DNA of 64,000 bases from Carnobacterium jeotgali MS3 (GCF_000745125.1 NZ_JQNF01000005.1:652575-716574), one strand, 5' to 3'; shown: positions 9,771 through 19,252, counted from the stretch's first letter. Numbers and translations: made by a program. Notes: generated by a model not told the origin, from the letters alone.

Positions 9771-11432
9771 TTACACTCCTAATACATCATTGATATCTGA
9801 TTTTAATACATCAGCTTTTGGTCCGTAAATCGCTTGAATACCTGTTCCTTTTTTGACTAAACCTAAAGCGCCTAGTTTTTTCCAAGCAGCTTCATCTTGA
9901 ACTGCATCAGGATTTTTAACTGTTACACGTAAACGTGTCATACAAGCATCTACATCTGAAATGTTTTCACTTCCACCTAGAGCTTCGATGATACCATTAA
10001 CTTGTGCATCAGCAGAAATTGTTGCGCCAGCAGGAGTTCCTTCAGTTGCAGCTCCATCTTCAGTAGCAGTTTCTTCGATATAGTTTCCTAAACGACCTGG
10101 AGTAGCAAATTTAAATTTGCCAATCATCCAGTATGAAATAAAGTATGCCAAGAAGAAGAATACCACACAAGAGATAACAAAGTTAACAACATCCCAGATT
10201 AATCCGGCATTGACAGACATTGGGATACGTGTCAAGAATTCAAGCGTACCGAATGAGTGAACACGTAAATGAATTACATCTGCCAGTGCAAATGAAACAC
10301 CTTGAAGAATAGCGTATACTCCATACAAAGCAGGAGCAGCAAACATGAACATAAATTCAAGAGGTTCAGTAACACCTGTTAAGAAAACAGCTATAGCAGC
10401 TGATAAAAACATTGATTTGTATTTTGAACGTTTGTCTTTATCTGTGCGACGGTACATAGCAAATGCGATACCTAATAACGTACCAGCTGCACCAATCATT
10501 TGTCCAACTTTAAAACGTGCAGGAGTAATAGAAGATAATAATTCATTATAAGCAGTAGTATCGCCAGCATTTTTCAAGTTCACTAAGTCACTGACCCAAG
10601 CTAACCACAATGGATCTTGTCCGAATACTTGACTACCAGCACCAGAACCAGTTAAGACAGTGTAAGTACCACCAAGAGCGGTATAGTTTATTGGAATAGT
10701 CAACATGTGGTGTAAACCAAATGGAAGCAATAAACGTTCTAATGTTCCGTAGATAAATGGTGCGAATATAGGTGCAGTTTCGCTAGAATTTGCAATCCAT
10801 TGTCCAAAGTTATTAATTCCTGTTTGAATGACCGGCCATACAAGAGCCAATCCGATTGAAATAATTACAGACCATAAAATAACGACGAAAGGTACAAAAC
10901 GTTTTCCGTTAAAGAAAGAAAGGGCTTCCGGTAATTTGCGGTAATTATAATATTTATTGAATACAACCGCTCCCACAAATCCAGAAATAATTCCGACGAA
11001 CACACCCATATTTAAAGCAGGTGAGCCTAGAACAGATGTAAAGTAACCATCTACAGGGATTGTTTGTCCGAATAGAGTAGACGTTGTAGCGCCTTCAGTT
11101 AATAACATATCAGAAGTGACTCCGAAGATAGCTCCTGAAGTCATATTAATTAAGATAAAAGCTAAAAGAGCAGCGAAAGCTCCACCGGCACGTTCTTTAG
11201 CCCAAGAACCACCAATAGCAACTGCGAATAAAATATGTAGGTTACCAATAATAGCCCAACCTAGGTTTTCCATAACACTACCGATTGTCAGAACTAGGGT
11301 GATGTCTCCACTGAACATGGCAATCATTTTTCCAATACTAATCATCAATCCGGCTGCTGGCATAACAGCCACAACAACCATTAACGCTTTACCTAATTTC
11401 TGCCAAAAATCAAATGAAAAAATTTTTTTCAT
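9771..11432 (-). CDS. malT: Maltose-specific PTS transporter, EIICB
   Basis: Imports maltose and phosphorylates it to maltose 6'-phosphate. The protein has 553 residues from the ATG at 11432, chosen because GAGGAGG precedes it; an in-frame upstream ATG at 11483 has no ribosome binding site and lies in the promoter region. Order: EIIC membrane domain (about residues 1-435, many TM helices, with PFGLHHMLTIPI and TGVTEPLEFMF), a linker rich in Ala, Thr and Glu, then a C-terminal EIIB domain with the phosphorylated cysteine in DACMTRLRV. No EIIA domain is fused, so a general EIIA-Glc elsewhere must supply phosphate. It is divergent from mapA and followed three bases later by mapP. Confidence 0.9.
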   Translation of the reverse strand: MKKIFSFDFWQKLGKALMVVVAVMPAAGLMISIGKMIAMFSGDITLVLTIGSVMENLGWAIIGNLHILFAVAIGGSWAKERAGGAFAALLAFILINMTSGAIFGVTSDMLLTEGATTSTLFGQTIPVDGYFTSVLGSPALNMGVFVGIISGFVGAVVFNKYYNYRKLPEALSFFNGKRFVPFVVILWSVIISIGLALVWPVIQTGINNFGQWIANSSETAPIFAPFIYGTLERLLLPFGLHHMLTIPINYTALGGTYTVLTGSGAGSQVFGQDPLWLAWVSDLVNLKNAGDTTAYNELLSSITPARFKVGQMIGAAGTLLGIAFAMYRRTDKDKRSKYKSMFLSAAIAVFLTGVTEPLEFMFMFAAPALYGVYAILQGVSFALADVIHLRVHSFGTLEFLTRIPMSVNAGLIWDVVNFVISCVVFFFLAYFISYWMIGKFKFATPGRLGNYIEETATEDGAATEGTPAGATISADAQVNGIIEALGGSENISDVDACMTRLRVTVKNPDAVQDEAAWKKLGALGLVKKGTGIQAIYGPKADVLKSDINDVLGV

Positions 11433-11479
11433 TTTTAAAATCCTCCTCGTGAATATAAATATGAATAAAAGTTCGCTAT

Positions 11480-11665
11480 GCAAACGATTGCTTTAAATAT
11501 ACGGCTTGATTTAAAAAAATGCAACCGTTTAAAGTAATCGTTATCTTGTTACCGGTAACAAGATAACGGAATTGCTTTAAATCAGTGTTTCTTTAACTCT
11601 GTTCATTAGGAGAGACAAAGTTTTATCCTTTTCAAATTGACAATGCAATCGTTTGCGCTTAAACT
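11480..11665. promoter_or_regulatory. Divergent malT/mapA promoters with LacI-type operators
   Basis: Rightward promoter: TTGACA (11637-11642), 17-bp spacer, TAAACT (11660-11665). Leftward promoter, read on the minus strand: TTGCAT (11519-11524), 17-bp spacer, TATATT (11496-11501). Operator-like sequences are GCAAACGATTGC at 11480-11491 and its exact reverse complement GCAATCGTTTGC at 11645-11656, the latter inside the mapA promoter spacer and the former just downstream of the malT -10. A related GCAACCGTTTAA at 11521 overlaps the malT -35. The CG-centred form is that of LacI-family sites, so MalR and/or CcpA (cre) are the likely binders. Confidence 0.8.
11539..11568. promoter_or_regulatory. 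30-bp perfect palindrome, probable MalR operator
   Basis: A perfect palindrome with core TTGTTACCGGTAACAA sits midway between the two mal promoters. The symmetry continues imperfectly into TTTAAAG on the left and CTTTAAA on the right. There is no T run, so a terminator is unlikely. The CG centre suits a LacI-family dimer. That MalR is the binder is inferred from position. Confidence 0.65.
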
Positions 11666-11737
11666 TGCGTTAGCTAATAAAGAAAGCGTGAATTGCGAAA
11701 ATAATTTTTATGCAATTCCTGCGATAGGAGGAAAAAA

Positions 11738-14023
11738 ATGTCATATACACAATTGTTTGAGATAGATGAATGGAAAGTTAGAACAACAGAATTGAATAAA
11801 GAAGAACGTCGCTTACAAGAAAGTTTAACAAGTATTGGAAACGGTTATATGGGTATGCGGGGTAATTTTGAAGAAGCTTATTCAGGGGACCATCATCAAG
11901 GAAGTTATATCGGTGGCGTTTGGTATCCAGATAAAACACGTGTCGGCTGGTGGAAAAATGGCTATCCTGAATATTTTGGTAAAGTAATTAATACGATGAA
12001 CTTTATCCAAGTTGATTTATTGATTGATGGCGAAAAAGTTGATTTATATACCGATAAAGTAACCAATTTTGAGTTGGAATTAGATATGCAACATGGAATC
12101 TTGAGAAGAAGCTACTTAGTAGAAAAAGGCGGTAAAAAAGTTCAAGTTGTTGTAGAACGCTTTGTCAGTTTGGATCAAAAAGAACTGTGTGCCATTAAAA
12201 TGGAAGTGACCAGTTTATCCGATCAAGTGAAAGTAGAAGTGATTCCAGCTCTTGATGGAAATGTAACTAATGAAGATTCGAATTATGATGAACAATTTTG
12301 GTTGCCTATTTCTCAAGAAACGACTAGCTTAGTTATTGAAACAAAACCGAATGATTTTGGTATTGATCAGTTTACAGTGGGCGCTACAATGTCAAATCAC
12401 GTTACAAATTTAGAAAAAACAACAAATTTTGTTTCTGAAATGAAAGTTTCAGAAACGTATGCTGGAATTTTAGCCGTTGGAGAAAAAGCTGTCATTGAAA
12501 AACGAATTGTATTAACGACTTCACGTGACTACAACAAAGAAGATGTGAAAAAGCAAAGTCAAGCAATCAGTAAACGTGTTGATCAATTATCAATTGAAGA
12601 ATTGCGGATGCGCCATGAATCTCTTTGGTTAGAACGTTGGAAAAAAGCTGATATTGAAATCGGTGGAGACCCTGCTGCTCAACAAGGCATTCGTTTCAAT
12701 TTATTCCAATTGTTTTCAACTTATTATGGTGAAGATACACGATTGAACATTGGACCTAAAGGCTTTACTGGTGAAAAATATGGTGGAGCAACGTATTGGG
12801 ATACTGAAGCATATGCTGTACCGTTGTATTTAGCTTTAGCAGATCCAAAAATTACAGAAAATCTATTAAATTACCGTTACAATCAATTGCCACAAGCAGA
12901 ACACAATGCTAGACAACAAGGTTTGAAAGGTGCTTTATACCCAATGGTAACCTTCACAGGCGTGGAATGCCACAATGAATGGGAAATCACTTTTGAAGAG
13001 ATTCACCGTAATGGTGCGATGGCTTATGCTATCTACAACTACACAAATTACACTGGCGATGAAAGCTATTTAAAAGAAAAAGGATTGGATGTGTTAGTAG
13101 GCATCAGTCGCTTTTGGGCAGACCGTGTACATTATAACCGCAGAAAAGACCAATACATGATGCATGGCGTAACTGGTCCGAATGAATACGAAAATAATGT
13201 CAATAACAACTGGTATACAAACAAGTTAGCCGTTTGGACATTGAAATATACGCTAGAATCTTTACTATTGTCAGCAGACAAAAAAGAAAGTTTACAAGTA
13301 ACCGAACAAGAAATCGGGAAATGGCAAGAAATCATTGAGAAAATGTACTATCCTTATGATGAAGAAGAGCAAGTTTTTGTTCAACACGATACTTTCTTAG
13401 ACAAAGAATTGCGTCCAGTTTCTGAATTAGATGTAGCAGATCTGCCATTAAACCAAAAATGGTCATGGGATAAGATTCTTCGTTCGCCTTTTATTAAACA
13501 AGCAGATGTTTTACAAGGAATCTACTTCTTTAAAGAAATGTACACTATGGAAGAAATTGAGCGTAATTTTGATTTTTACGAACCAATGACGGTACATGAG
13601 TCTAGTTTATCTCCAAGTATCCATGCGATTTTAGCAGCAGATATTGGCAAAATGGACAAAGCTGTTGAATTTTATGAACGTACGGCACGATTGGATTTAG
13701 ATAATTATAATAATGATACAGAAGATGGGTTGCACATCACCTCTATGACAGGAAGCTGGTTGACGATTGTTCAAGGCTTTGCAGGAATGCAGACGGTTAA
13801 CGGACAACTATCGTTTAGACCTTATTTGCCAGAAAACTGGACGAATTATGCTTTCCATATCAATTATCGAGGACGCTTATTGAAAATTAACGTGACGAGT
13901 GAAGAAGTATCAATCGTATTGCTTGATGGTGAGTCTTTGGAGCTAGCTGTTTACGATGAAGCAGTCGTTTTGAATGATATATACAGTGCAAGAACCAAAT
14001 CACCAAATAAAACAACTAACTAA
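11738..14023 (+). CDS. mapA: Maltose phosphorylase (GH65)
   Basis: Cytoplasmic inverting phosphorylase that splits maltose with phosphate into glucose and beta-D-glucose 1-phosphate. Length 761 residues, normal for the family. Visible signatures are the N-terminal [13 protein letters not shown], the active-site region [10 protein letters not shown], the catalytic acid Glu in [18 protein letters not shown], and the phosphate-binding [10 protein letters not shown] near residue 620. It begins the mapA-pgmB-galM-malR operon. AGGAGG lies ten bases before the ATG. The product is used by pgmB directly downstream. Known as malP in Enterococcus faecalis. Confidence 0.95.
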   Translation: MSYTQLFEIDEWKVRTTELNKEERRLQESLTSIGNGYMGMRGNFEEAYSGDHHQGSYIGGVWYPDKTRVGWWKNGYPEYFGKVINTMNFIQVDLLIDGEKVDLYTDKVTNFELELDMQHGILRRSYLVEKGGKKVQVVVERFVSLDQKELCAIKMEVTSLSDQVKVEVIPALDGNVTNEDSNYDEQFWLPISQETTSLVIETKPNDFGIDQFTVGATMSNHVTNLEKTTNFVSEMKVSETYAGILAVGEKAVIEKRIVLTTSRDYNKEDVKKQSQAISKRVDQLSIEELRMRHESLWLERWKKADIEIGGDPAAQQGIRFNLFQLFSTYYGEDTRLNIGPKGFTGEKYGGATYWDTEAYAVPLYLALADPKITENLLNYRYNQLPQAEHNARQQGLKGALYPMVTFTGVECHNEWEITFEEIHRNGAMAYAIYNYTNYTGDESYLKEKGLDVLVGISRFWADRVHYNRRKDQYMMHGVTGPNEYENNVNNNWYTNKLAVWTLKYTLESLLLSADKKESLQVTEQEIGKWQEIIEKMYYPYDEEEQVFVQHDTFLDKELRPVSELDVADLPLNQKWSWDKILRSPFIKQADVLQGIYFFKEMYTMEEIERNFDFYEPMTVHESSLSPSIHAILAADIGKMDKAVEFYERTARLDLDNYNNDTEDGLHITSMTGSWLTIVQGFAGMQTVNGQLSFRPYLPENWTNYAFHINYRGRLLKINVTSEEVSIVLLDGESLELAVYDEAVVLNDIYSARTKSPNKTTN

Positions 14024-14041
14024 CAGGAAGGAAGATACTCT

Positions 14042-14713
14042 ATGAAAGCAGTACTATTTGATTTAGACGGCGTGATTACAGATACAGCTGTCTACCATTA
14101 TGAAGCATGGAAAGCATTAGGAACTAAGCTTGGTATCGAAATCGATGAGGAGTTTAATGAACAATTAAAAGGAGTGAGTCGGACAGACTCATTGAACCTC
14201 ATTTTAGAAAAAGGCAACAAACAAGATGCTTATACAGAAGCAGAAAAAGTAGCAATGGCTACAGAGAAAAACGACTTATACAAAACATTAATCGAAAAAA
14301 TGTCGCCAACAGATTTGTTGCCTGGAATCAAAAATTTATTAGATGAACTAAAAACAAAGTCTATTTTGATTGGCTTAGCCTCTGCCAGTCAAAATGGACC
14401 GATAATCTTAGACAAACTGCAAATTACCGATTATTTTAATGAAATTGTTGACCCTGCTAAATTAAAAGCGGGTAAACCAGATCCAGAAATTTTTGTGACT
14501 GGTGCTCAACAACTTGGTGTTGATGTGAGTGAGTGTGTGGGTGTAGAAGATGCAGCAGCTGGCGTGGATTCAATCAATGCTGCTCATATGGTTTCTGTTG
14601 GTGTTGGCGAAGCTAAGAATTTAGGTAAAGCGACAAGAGTTGTCCCAAGTACGAGCGATTTGACAGCAGCACTATTAATGGATGTATGGAGTGAAACTGT
14701 TGGACGCGCATAA
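14042..14713 (+). CDS. pgmB: Beta-phosphoglucomutase
   Basis: HAD-superfamily enzyme converting beta-D-glucose 1-phosphate to glucose 6-phosphate, linking maltose phosphorolysis to glycolysis. 223 residues. The N-terminal FDLDGVITDTA gives the nucleophile Asp and acid/base Asp; the cap region has GVSRTDSL; the later core motifs are LASASQNG (Ser), KAGKPDPEIF (Lys) and GVEDAAAGV (Asp pair). It lies 18 bases after mapA with GGAAGG as ribosome binding site and overlaps the start of galM, consistent with one operon. Confidence 0.95.
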   Translation: MKAVLFDLDGVITDTAVYHYEAWKALGTKLGIEIDEEFNEQLKGVSRTDSLNLILEKGNKQDAYTEAEKVAMATEKNDLYKTLIEKMSPTDLLPGIKNLLDELKTKSILIGLASASQNGPIILDKLQITDYFNEIVDPAKLKAGKPDPEIFVTGAQQLGVDVSECVGVEDAAAGVDSINAAHMVSVGVGEAKNLGKATRVVPSTSDLTAALLMDVWSETVGRA

Positions 14714-15707
14714 ACGACATTATGGTTGGCATGAAGGGCAAGAAGTTTTTGAGTACGTTCTTACTAATGATCAACAAGCTGTTTTTCGTTGTATCAATTA
14801 TGGAGCGGTTGTAACGAAAATCGAAGTGCCTGATCAGTTAGGAAAAATAGAAAATGTCGTACTCGGATTTAATCAGTTTGAAGATTATGTAACGGACTCG
14901 CCATATTTTGGTGCTTTTGTTGGAAGAGTAGCAGGTCGTATCGCTGATGGTGCATGGTCAGATTATCAACTAACAAAAAACGAGAGAGAACATCATATTC
15001 ACGGCGGAAATCAAACTTTCAGTCAAGTTGTTTGGGACAGTCAATTAGTCAAAGAACAAGATAAAATCGGTGTGTCTTTTTCATTTGTCAGTCCAGATGG
15101 AGACAACGGGTATCCAGGAAATCTCAGCGTGACGGTCACCTATTATTGGACCAATGAGAATGTGTGGGAAATGCTAATCACTGCTAAATCGGATCAAGAA
15201 ACGCTGTTTAACCCTACAAATCACACGTATTTTAATCTGAGCGGACAAACGAAACGAAACGTATTGAATCACACTCTTCAAATGGAAGCAGCAAACTATG
15301 CGGAAACGAATGAATCTAAATTGCCGACTGGACGCTTGCTTCCTGTTGCGCAGACAGCTTTCGATTTTAGAGAACCTAAAAAGATGGATTTAGCCATTCA
15401 AGACCGGCCTGTAGGATTTGATACGCCATTTAAATTATCAGGAAACAAAACTATTCGACTTGATGATCCAGATAGTGGTCGAATCTTAAAGATGGAAACA
15501 AACCGAGAAGCCGTAGTGGTATTTTCAACTACAGGTATGGAAGAAGAATACCTGGTGGACGGTGAAAAAATGAGCAGTCATCGAGGAATTGCCTTGGAAA
15601 CCCAAGAATTACCTGATGCAATAAATCATCCTCAATTTTGCTCTATCGTGATTGAACCGGGAAAAACATATCATTATTGGACAAAGTATACGTTTACAAC
15701 GCATTAA
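14682..15707 (+). CDS. galM: Aldose 1-epimerase (mutarotase)
   Basis: Interconverts alpha and beta anomers of glucose released by maltose phosphorylase. Motifs: FVGRVAGRI, HGGNQTF (His), NPTNHTYFNLSG (catalytic His) and the C-terminal ETQELPDAINHP (catalytic Glu). The frame opens at an ATG at 14682, 32 bases inside pgmB, but no ribosome binding site precedes it. A TTG at 14700 preceded by TGGAGTG at suitable spacing is an alternative, giving a protein about six residues shorter. Called malM in the equivalent Enterococcus operon. Confidence 0.92.
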   Translation: MYGVKLLDAHKRHYGWHEGQEVFEYVLTNDQQAVFRCINYGAVVTKIEVPDQLGKIENVVLGFNQFEDYVTDSPYFGAFVGRVAGRIADGAWSDYQLTKNEREHHIHGGNQTFSQVVWDSQLVKEQDKIGVSFSFVSPDGDNGYPGNLSVTVTYYWTNENVWEMLITAKSDQETLFNPTNHTYFNLSGQTKRNVLNHTLQMEAANYAETNESKLPTGRLLPVAQTAFDFREPKKMDLAIQDRPVGFDTPFKLSGNKTIRLDDPDSGRILKMETNREAVVVFSTTGMEEEYLVDGEKMSSHRGIALETQELPDAINHPQFCSIVIEPGKTYHYWTKYTFTTH

Positions 15708-15744
15708 ATATAGCCTAGAATAAAGGAAGAAAGGATGTGCGCAG

Positions 15745-16770
15745 ATGTCAGTCACAATCAAAGATGTAGCCAAAAAAGCTGGAGTAGCCACTTCAACTGT
15801 CTCGCGCACCATCCAAGATTCTCCCAGCATCAGTGAAAAAACAAAACAAAATGTTCGACGTGTGATGAAAGAAATGGGGTACCGCCCAAATTTAACCGCA
15901 CGCGGATTGGTGAATCAAACGACACAAACGATTGGAGTTATTTTGCCCGTATCTCAAGGGCAAGGTTTTCAAAACACTTTTTTTCTCAGTATGATTCGAG
16001 GAATAAGCAAGGCATGCAACGAAAAGAAATACATGGTTTCGCTTGCTTCTGGAACGACAGAAGCAGAATTGTTGGAGAGTATCCAAACAATGGCTGAAGG
16101 TGGTCGCGTCGATGGATTTATCGTTTTGTATTCTAAAAAAGATGATCCAATCATTGAATACCTGCACCAAGAAAAAACACCATATGTGATGATTGGAAAA
16201 CCATATAAATATGAAAATGAAATGCTTTACGTAGACAATGACAATATTATTGCTGGAAAAGATGCAACAAATTATTTGTTGCAGTTGGGGCATAAAAAAA
16301 TTGTTTTTGTTGGAGAAAACACTAAACAAATGGTGATTCAAGCGCGTTTAAAAGGCTATACGCGTGCGTTAGAAGATGCTGGAGTTCTAGTAGACCCAAA
16401 TTTGATTCTGGATGTGACCCTTCCAAAAGCAGCTTATCGTAAAAAAACGCAGCAACTTTTTGAAACTGATGATTTTCCGACGGGGATTGTAGCTAGTGAT
16501 GATTTAATTGCTTTGAATATGAGTTATTTACTTAGTGAGTTTGGTTTGAAAATACCAAACGATGTTTCGATAATCGGCTTTAATAATTCTATTTTTGCTG
16601 AAAAGTTCCGTCCTGAATTAACTTCGATTGATTTGCATACTGATTCGTTGACTTCACAAGCAGTGTATCAACTGATTCAATTGATCTTAGGCAAACAAAC
16701 ATTAGCAGTCAAAATCATTTTACCTCATCAAATCATCGAAAGACAATCCTGTATAAGAAATGATAACTAG
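15745..16770 (+). CDS. malR: LacI-family maltose operon repressor
   Basis: Transcriptional regulator of 341 residues. The N-terminal helix-turn-helix TIKDVAKKAGVATSTVSR is followed by the hinge GYRPNLTARGL and a periplasmic-binding-protein-like effector domain (from IGVILPVS; GIVASDDLIALN late in the domain). It is the last gene of the mapA operon and probably controls the malT/mapA intergenic region, where CG-centred operators occur. A strong terminator follows. Whether it senses maltose or a phosphorylated sugar cannot be told from sequence. Confidence 0.88.
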   Translation: MSVTIKDVAKKAGVATSTVSRTIQDSPSISEKTKQNVRRVMKEMGYRPNLTARGLVNQTTQTIGVILPVSQGQGFQNTFFLSMIRGISKACNEKKYMVSLASGTTEAELLESIQTMAEGGRVDGFIVLYSKKDDPIIEYLHQEKTPYVMIGKPYKYENEMLYVDNDNIIAGKDATNYLLQLGHKKIVFVGENTKQMVIQARLKGYTRALEDAGVLVDPNLILDVTLPKAAYRKKTQQLFETDDFPTGIVASDDLIALNMSYLLSEFGLKIPNDVSIIGFNNSIFAEKFRPELTSIDLHTDSLTSQAVYQLIQLILGKQTLAVKIILPHQIIERQSCIRNDN

Positions 16771-16818
16771 AAAAAAGCTGCCACCCTCCTTTTCAATAAA
16801 AGAGGGTGGCAGCTTTTT
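16771..16818 (+). terminator. Terminator of the mapA-malR operon
   Basis: Hairpin with arms GCTGCCACCCTC and GAGGGTGGCAGC extended by A/T pairs, followed by TTTTTC. Confidence 0.93.
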
Positions 16819-16916
16819 CTATAGGATCTGCTTTCTTCTTCTTCATCAAGTGATATTGGCAGGGTAAATGTTTATTTACAATAGATAAAATTAGATAAAG
16901 CCGTGCGTGCATTAAA

Positions 16917-16984
16917 ATGTAAACCAATGGTTGCTAGATGTAAACCAAACGGTGCGTTACTTTTCAAATGAAATAAGAGATAAT
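16917..16984 (+). promoter_or_regulatory. Direct-repeat element upstream of a small membrane protein gene
   Basis: ATGTAAACCAA occurs at 16917 and again at 16938, a spacing of exactly 21 bp (two helical turns), and a -10-like GATAAT lies at 16979-16984. The segment GGTTGCTAG-ATGTAAACC recurs in a close variant upstream of another small gene near 31860, at the same distance from its -10. Tandem repeats with this period are typical of response-regulator boxes (for example LytTR type); the binder here is unknown. Confidence 0.45.
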
Positions 16985-17076
16985 AGGACTCGTAAGTATT
17001 ATTTCCGGTATTTATTTTAACTGGTATTCTGTTTTAGATTATTTTCTAAATTGAGTAAGCATAAGGGGGGATAACA

Positions 17077-17247
17077 ATGAAAGTAACCAAAATATCCATG
17101 ATTATAGCTATCATTATTGGAATAGTATTCTTATTTATTATTCCTTCTGCTAAACAAACGCTTTATTTTTTGCCGCTAATAATCATTGTCAATATAATTA
17201 GAATTTGGGAAAAGGCTGTAAATAACAACAATCAAACTAAACATTGA
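17077..17247 (+). CDS. Small membrane protein, 56 residues
   Basis: ATG preceded by an unusually strong AGGGGGG ribosome binding site. The peptide is basic at the N-terminus (MKVTKIS), then has two hydrophobic stretches (about residues 8-23 and 29-42) split by PSAKQT, and ends in a polar IRIWEKAVNNNNQTKH tail. I do not recognise the family. It is the first of a series of small membrane proteins running to 19866. The direct-repeat element upstream (16917-16984) suggests it is regulated. Confidence 0.6.
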   Translation: MKVTKISMIIAIIIGIVFLFIIPSAKQTLYFLPLIIIVNIIRIWEKAVNNNNQTKH

Positions 17248-17566
17248 TGGTTATTATTTTAAAATGGATGAATCACTTGTATGTTGCTATAAATATGTGG
17301 ATATTTTTTAGTTGTTTTAGGTAATTTTTCTTCTCTGAAAACCAGAATTGGTTGACAGAAATTCTTTAATCAAGGTTGCGATGAAAAATATAAAACTTAA
17401 ATATAGATGTTTACCTTGAGGAAAAAATAATGGTGCAGTTTTGGCATTACTAAATATTTTGAAAGCTAGACTTATGATTTTTCTTGAAAAAGATGTTTGA
17501 TAGTAAAGTTAATTTATCTACAAATACTCTAGAAAGTACTATAAAAGTATCAAGGGAGGAGATGTT
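17248..17566. other. Gene-free A/T-rich stretch
   Basis: About 320 bases between two small membrane protein genes. I see no open frame with a ribosome binding site, no strong hairpin and no convincing promoter; a TTGACA at about 17352 has no matching -10. Confidence 0.5.
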
Positions 17567-17855
17567 TTGAAAAATAATATGTACTATATCCTAATGATTT
17601 TTTATTTTCTTTTTATTATACCCTTATTTTGTACCACAATATCTTTCTTTAGATGGTTTTCTATTAAGTTGGTTGTTATTTGTAGCTTTAACGGCCACGT
17701 TGATTAGATTAATAATGTCGTATTTGAAAAAAAAAAAGATAATTAATTTCATCTATCCCTTTTATAGTATTTGCATTAAACTAAAAACGATAATATGTTT
17801 TTGGTTCCAAAAATTATTCTTTATAGATCTAAGACTATTTACATTGAAGCTATAG
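17567..17855 (+). pseudogene. Probable frameshifted small membrane protein gene
   Basis: A TTG at 17567 follows GGGAGGAG and starts a hydrophobic peptide (MKNNMYYILMIF...) that stops at 17707. A second frame, open from 17598 to 17855 without a start of its own in its first part, continues with a plausible membrane sequence (VPQYLSLDGFLLSWLLF, then TATLIRLIMSYLKKKK). Joining the two near the T run at about 17597-17604 gives one small membrane protein. An 11-A run near 17727 in the Lys tail is a second fragile spot, where a shift would place a stop soon after the lysines. Either a degraded gene or a homopolymer sequencing error. Confidence 0.4.
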
Positions 17856-17892
17856 TTTATTTAGATACTCAAAAAAGAAAAGAGGTACTCAA

Positions 17893-17985
17893 GTGAAAAA
17901 ATACAATAAAATACTCATTGCTTTGGTCATCATACTGGCTGTTCTTGTTCTTGCTCCAGTTATTATATACTTAGTTTATAGTTGA
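17893..17985 (+). CDS. Single-span membrane peptide, 30 residues
   Basis: GTG start with AGAGG upstream. The peptide has a short basic start (MKKYNK) and one continuous hydrophobic helix (ILIALVIILAVLVLAPVIIY) to near its end. No family recognised. It lies 20 bases before the next gene and may be co-transcribed. Short ORFs of this type can be spurious, but the ribosome binding site, composition and position support translation. Confidence 0.45.
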   Translation: MKKYNKILIALVIILAVLVLAPVIIYLVYS

Positions 17986-18005
17986 TTTCATTTAAAAGGT
18001 AGGGA

Positions 18006-18407
18006 ATGAATATGAAAAAGAATATGAGCGTTCTTCTCGCAAAAGTCATTTATAGCTTATTCATAATGGCAACGATAATAGCTCTTATAGTTGTTTATAA
18101 AAACATAGAGAATCCTGTTTCTACTAATTTTTTATTGGGTTATGTCCTTTTTGCAGTCTTGATGGTTATTTATATTCCTATTATCACTATTGTGAATGCA
18201 AGAAATTTTACATGGAATCAAATAAGAAAAAGAATTGTTAAATTTACTAGCTTATTAATATTGTTTACTGCAGTAAATTATTGTTTTGATTACATAGTTC
18301 GACCAACTGAGATAGATTTGCTGAAAAATGCCAGTACTGGTTTAGGAGTATCATTTGGCATAGCTTTTTTTGATATCGTATTTTCAAAAAATAAAACGAC
18401 GGTATAA
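18006..18407 (+). CDS. Hypothetical four-TM membrane protein
   Basis: 133 residues with four hydrophobic segments (about 10-30, 42-63, 80-98 and 107-124). No recognised domain. The ATG at 18006 lies six bases after AAAGG; a second in-frame ATG at 18012 fits the nearer AGGGA. It sits between a 30-residue membrane peptide and a GNAT acetyltransferase, whose ATG follows the stop by 19 bases, suggesting one transcript. Confidence 0.7.
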   Translation: MNMKKNMSVLLAKVIYSLFIMATIIALIVVYKNIENPVSTNFLLGYVLFAVLMVIYIPIITIVNARNFTWNQIRKRIVKFTSLLILFTAVNYCFDYIVRPTEIDLLKNASTGLGVSFGIAFFDIVFSKNKTTV

Positions 18408-18426
18408 ATAAGAAAGGGGACAGCTA

Positions 18427-18957
18427 ATGAGTAGAGTTGACTACCGAGAAATCACAAAAGAAAGTGAACTAGATTTACGCCTGCCAAATGAATCATTCGA
18501 CGTATTTGGCAAATTAATTGTCAGTCGTCTAAATGAGAACTGGAAAACAGATATAGAGTTATTTAGCGAAGTTCATTCTATGGTGTTTCCCAATGAAGCA
18601 TATCAGTTTGAAGAAATGAATAAAGACGGGTTTGCTCTGGGTGCTTATGAAGGTGGTAATTGTATTGGCTTAGCTGTTTTTAAAGCAAATTGGAACAGCT
18701 ACATGTACGTTTATGATTTGAAAGTGAATCAAAAATTTCGCAAAAAAGGGATTGCCGAAGAATTGATTTCCAGAGGATTGAAAATAGCTCTGAAACTAGG
18801 TTATGTAGGATTGTACACTGTTGCGCAAGACAATAACATAGCTGCGTGCACATTTTACTTAAAACAAAAATTTATCATCGGCGGACTAAATACCAATGAT
18901 TATAAGCATACAAAACAAGAAGGAAAGTCAGACATCTATTTTTACTTAGAAGGATAA
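18427..18957 (+). CDS. GNAT family N-acetyltransferase
   Basis: 176 residues with the acetyl-CoA binding core of the GNAT fold: beta-strand 4 SYMYVYDLKVNQKFRKKGIAEELI, which contains the R/Q-x-x-G-x-A pyrophosphate loop (RKKGIA), then LGYVGLYTVAQDNNIAACTFY and a C-terminal GG-containing strand. The early LRLPNESFDVFGKLI and the overall layout resemble streptothricin/aminoglycoside-type acetyltransferases, but the acceptor cannot be assigned. AAAGGGG precedes the ATG. Possible roles are detoxification or resistance. Confidence 0.8.
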   Translation: MSRVDYREITKESELDLRLPNESFDVFGKLIVSRLNENWKTDIELFSEVHSMVFPNEAYQFEEMNKDGFALGAYEGGNCIGLAVFKANWNSYMYVYDLKVNQKFRKKGIAEELISRGLKIALKLGYVGLYTVAQDNNIAACTFYLKQKFIIGGLNTNDYKHTKQEGKSDIYFYLEG

Positions 18958-19057
18958 AGGAAAAAAACAGCTGGGTTTTTATTAAAATAGGACGAAGCTT
19001 TACCAGTAATAACAATAAAAATGAAATATCCAGAAAAGATGGGAGGAATAGATCAAA

Positions 19058-19252
19058 GTGAAAGCAGTATTCCAGATTGTCTCATTTTTAATGTTCATAT
19101 CTCTGATCATTATTTATATTAATTATGTTAATTATTATGATCACTTAATTTGGTTTCCGGGGATATTATTATTCGCAGGACTAGTTTTTAATTGGTATCT
19201 TTTTTCTAACCTTTTCACTAAATTGCGTAAGCAGAAAGAGGATAAAAAATAA
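19058..19252 (+). CDS. Small two-TM membrane protein (paralogue A)
   Basis: 64 residues from a GTG with GGGAGGAA upstream. Two hydrophobic helices and a Lys-rich tail. The second half (HLIWFPGILLF...FNWYLFSNLFTKLRK) matches the protein at 19669-19866 (NLIWIPGFLSF...FNWYFYSKLFNKLSK), so the two are tandem paralogues. No known family. The arrangement resembles duplicated immunity-type or accessory membrane peptides, but no bacteriocin gene is visible nearby. Confidence 0.65.
   Translation: MKAVFQIVSFLMFISLIIIYINYVNYYDHLIWFPGILLFAGLVFNWYLFSNLFTKLRKQKEDKK

Noticed and set aside
11433..11483. Upstream start for malT giving 17 extra residues
   Set aside because: It would run through the operator at 11480-11491 and close to the -10; the ATG at 11432 has a strong GAGGAGG site.
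11116..11496. Plus-strand ORF of 126 codons opposite malT
   Set aside because: Antisense shadow of the EIIC domain with no ribosome binding site or sensible composition.
15892..16341. Minus-strand ORF of 149 codons inside malR
   Set aside because: Antisense to a clear LacI-family gene; no ribosome binding site.
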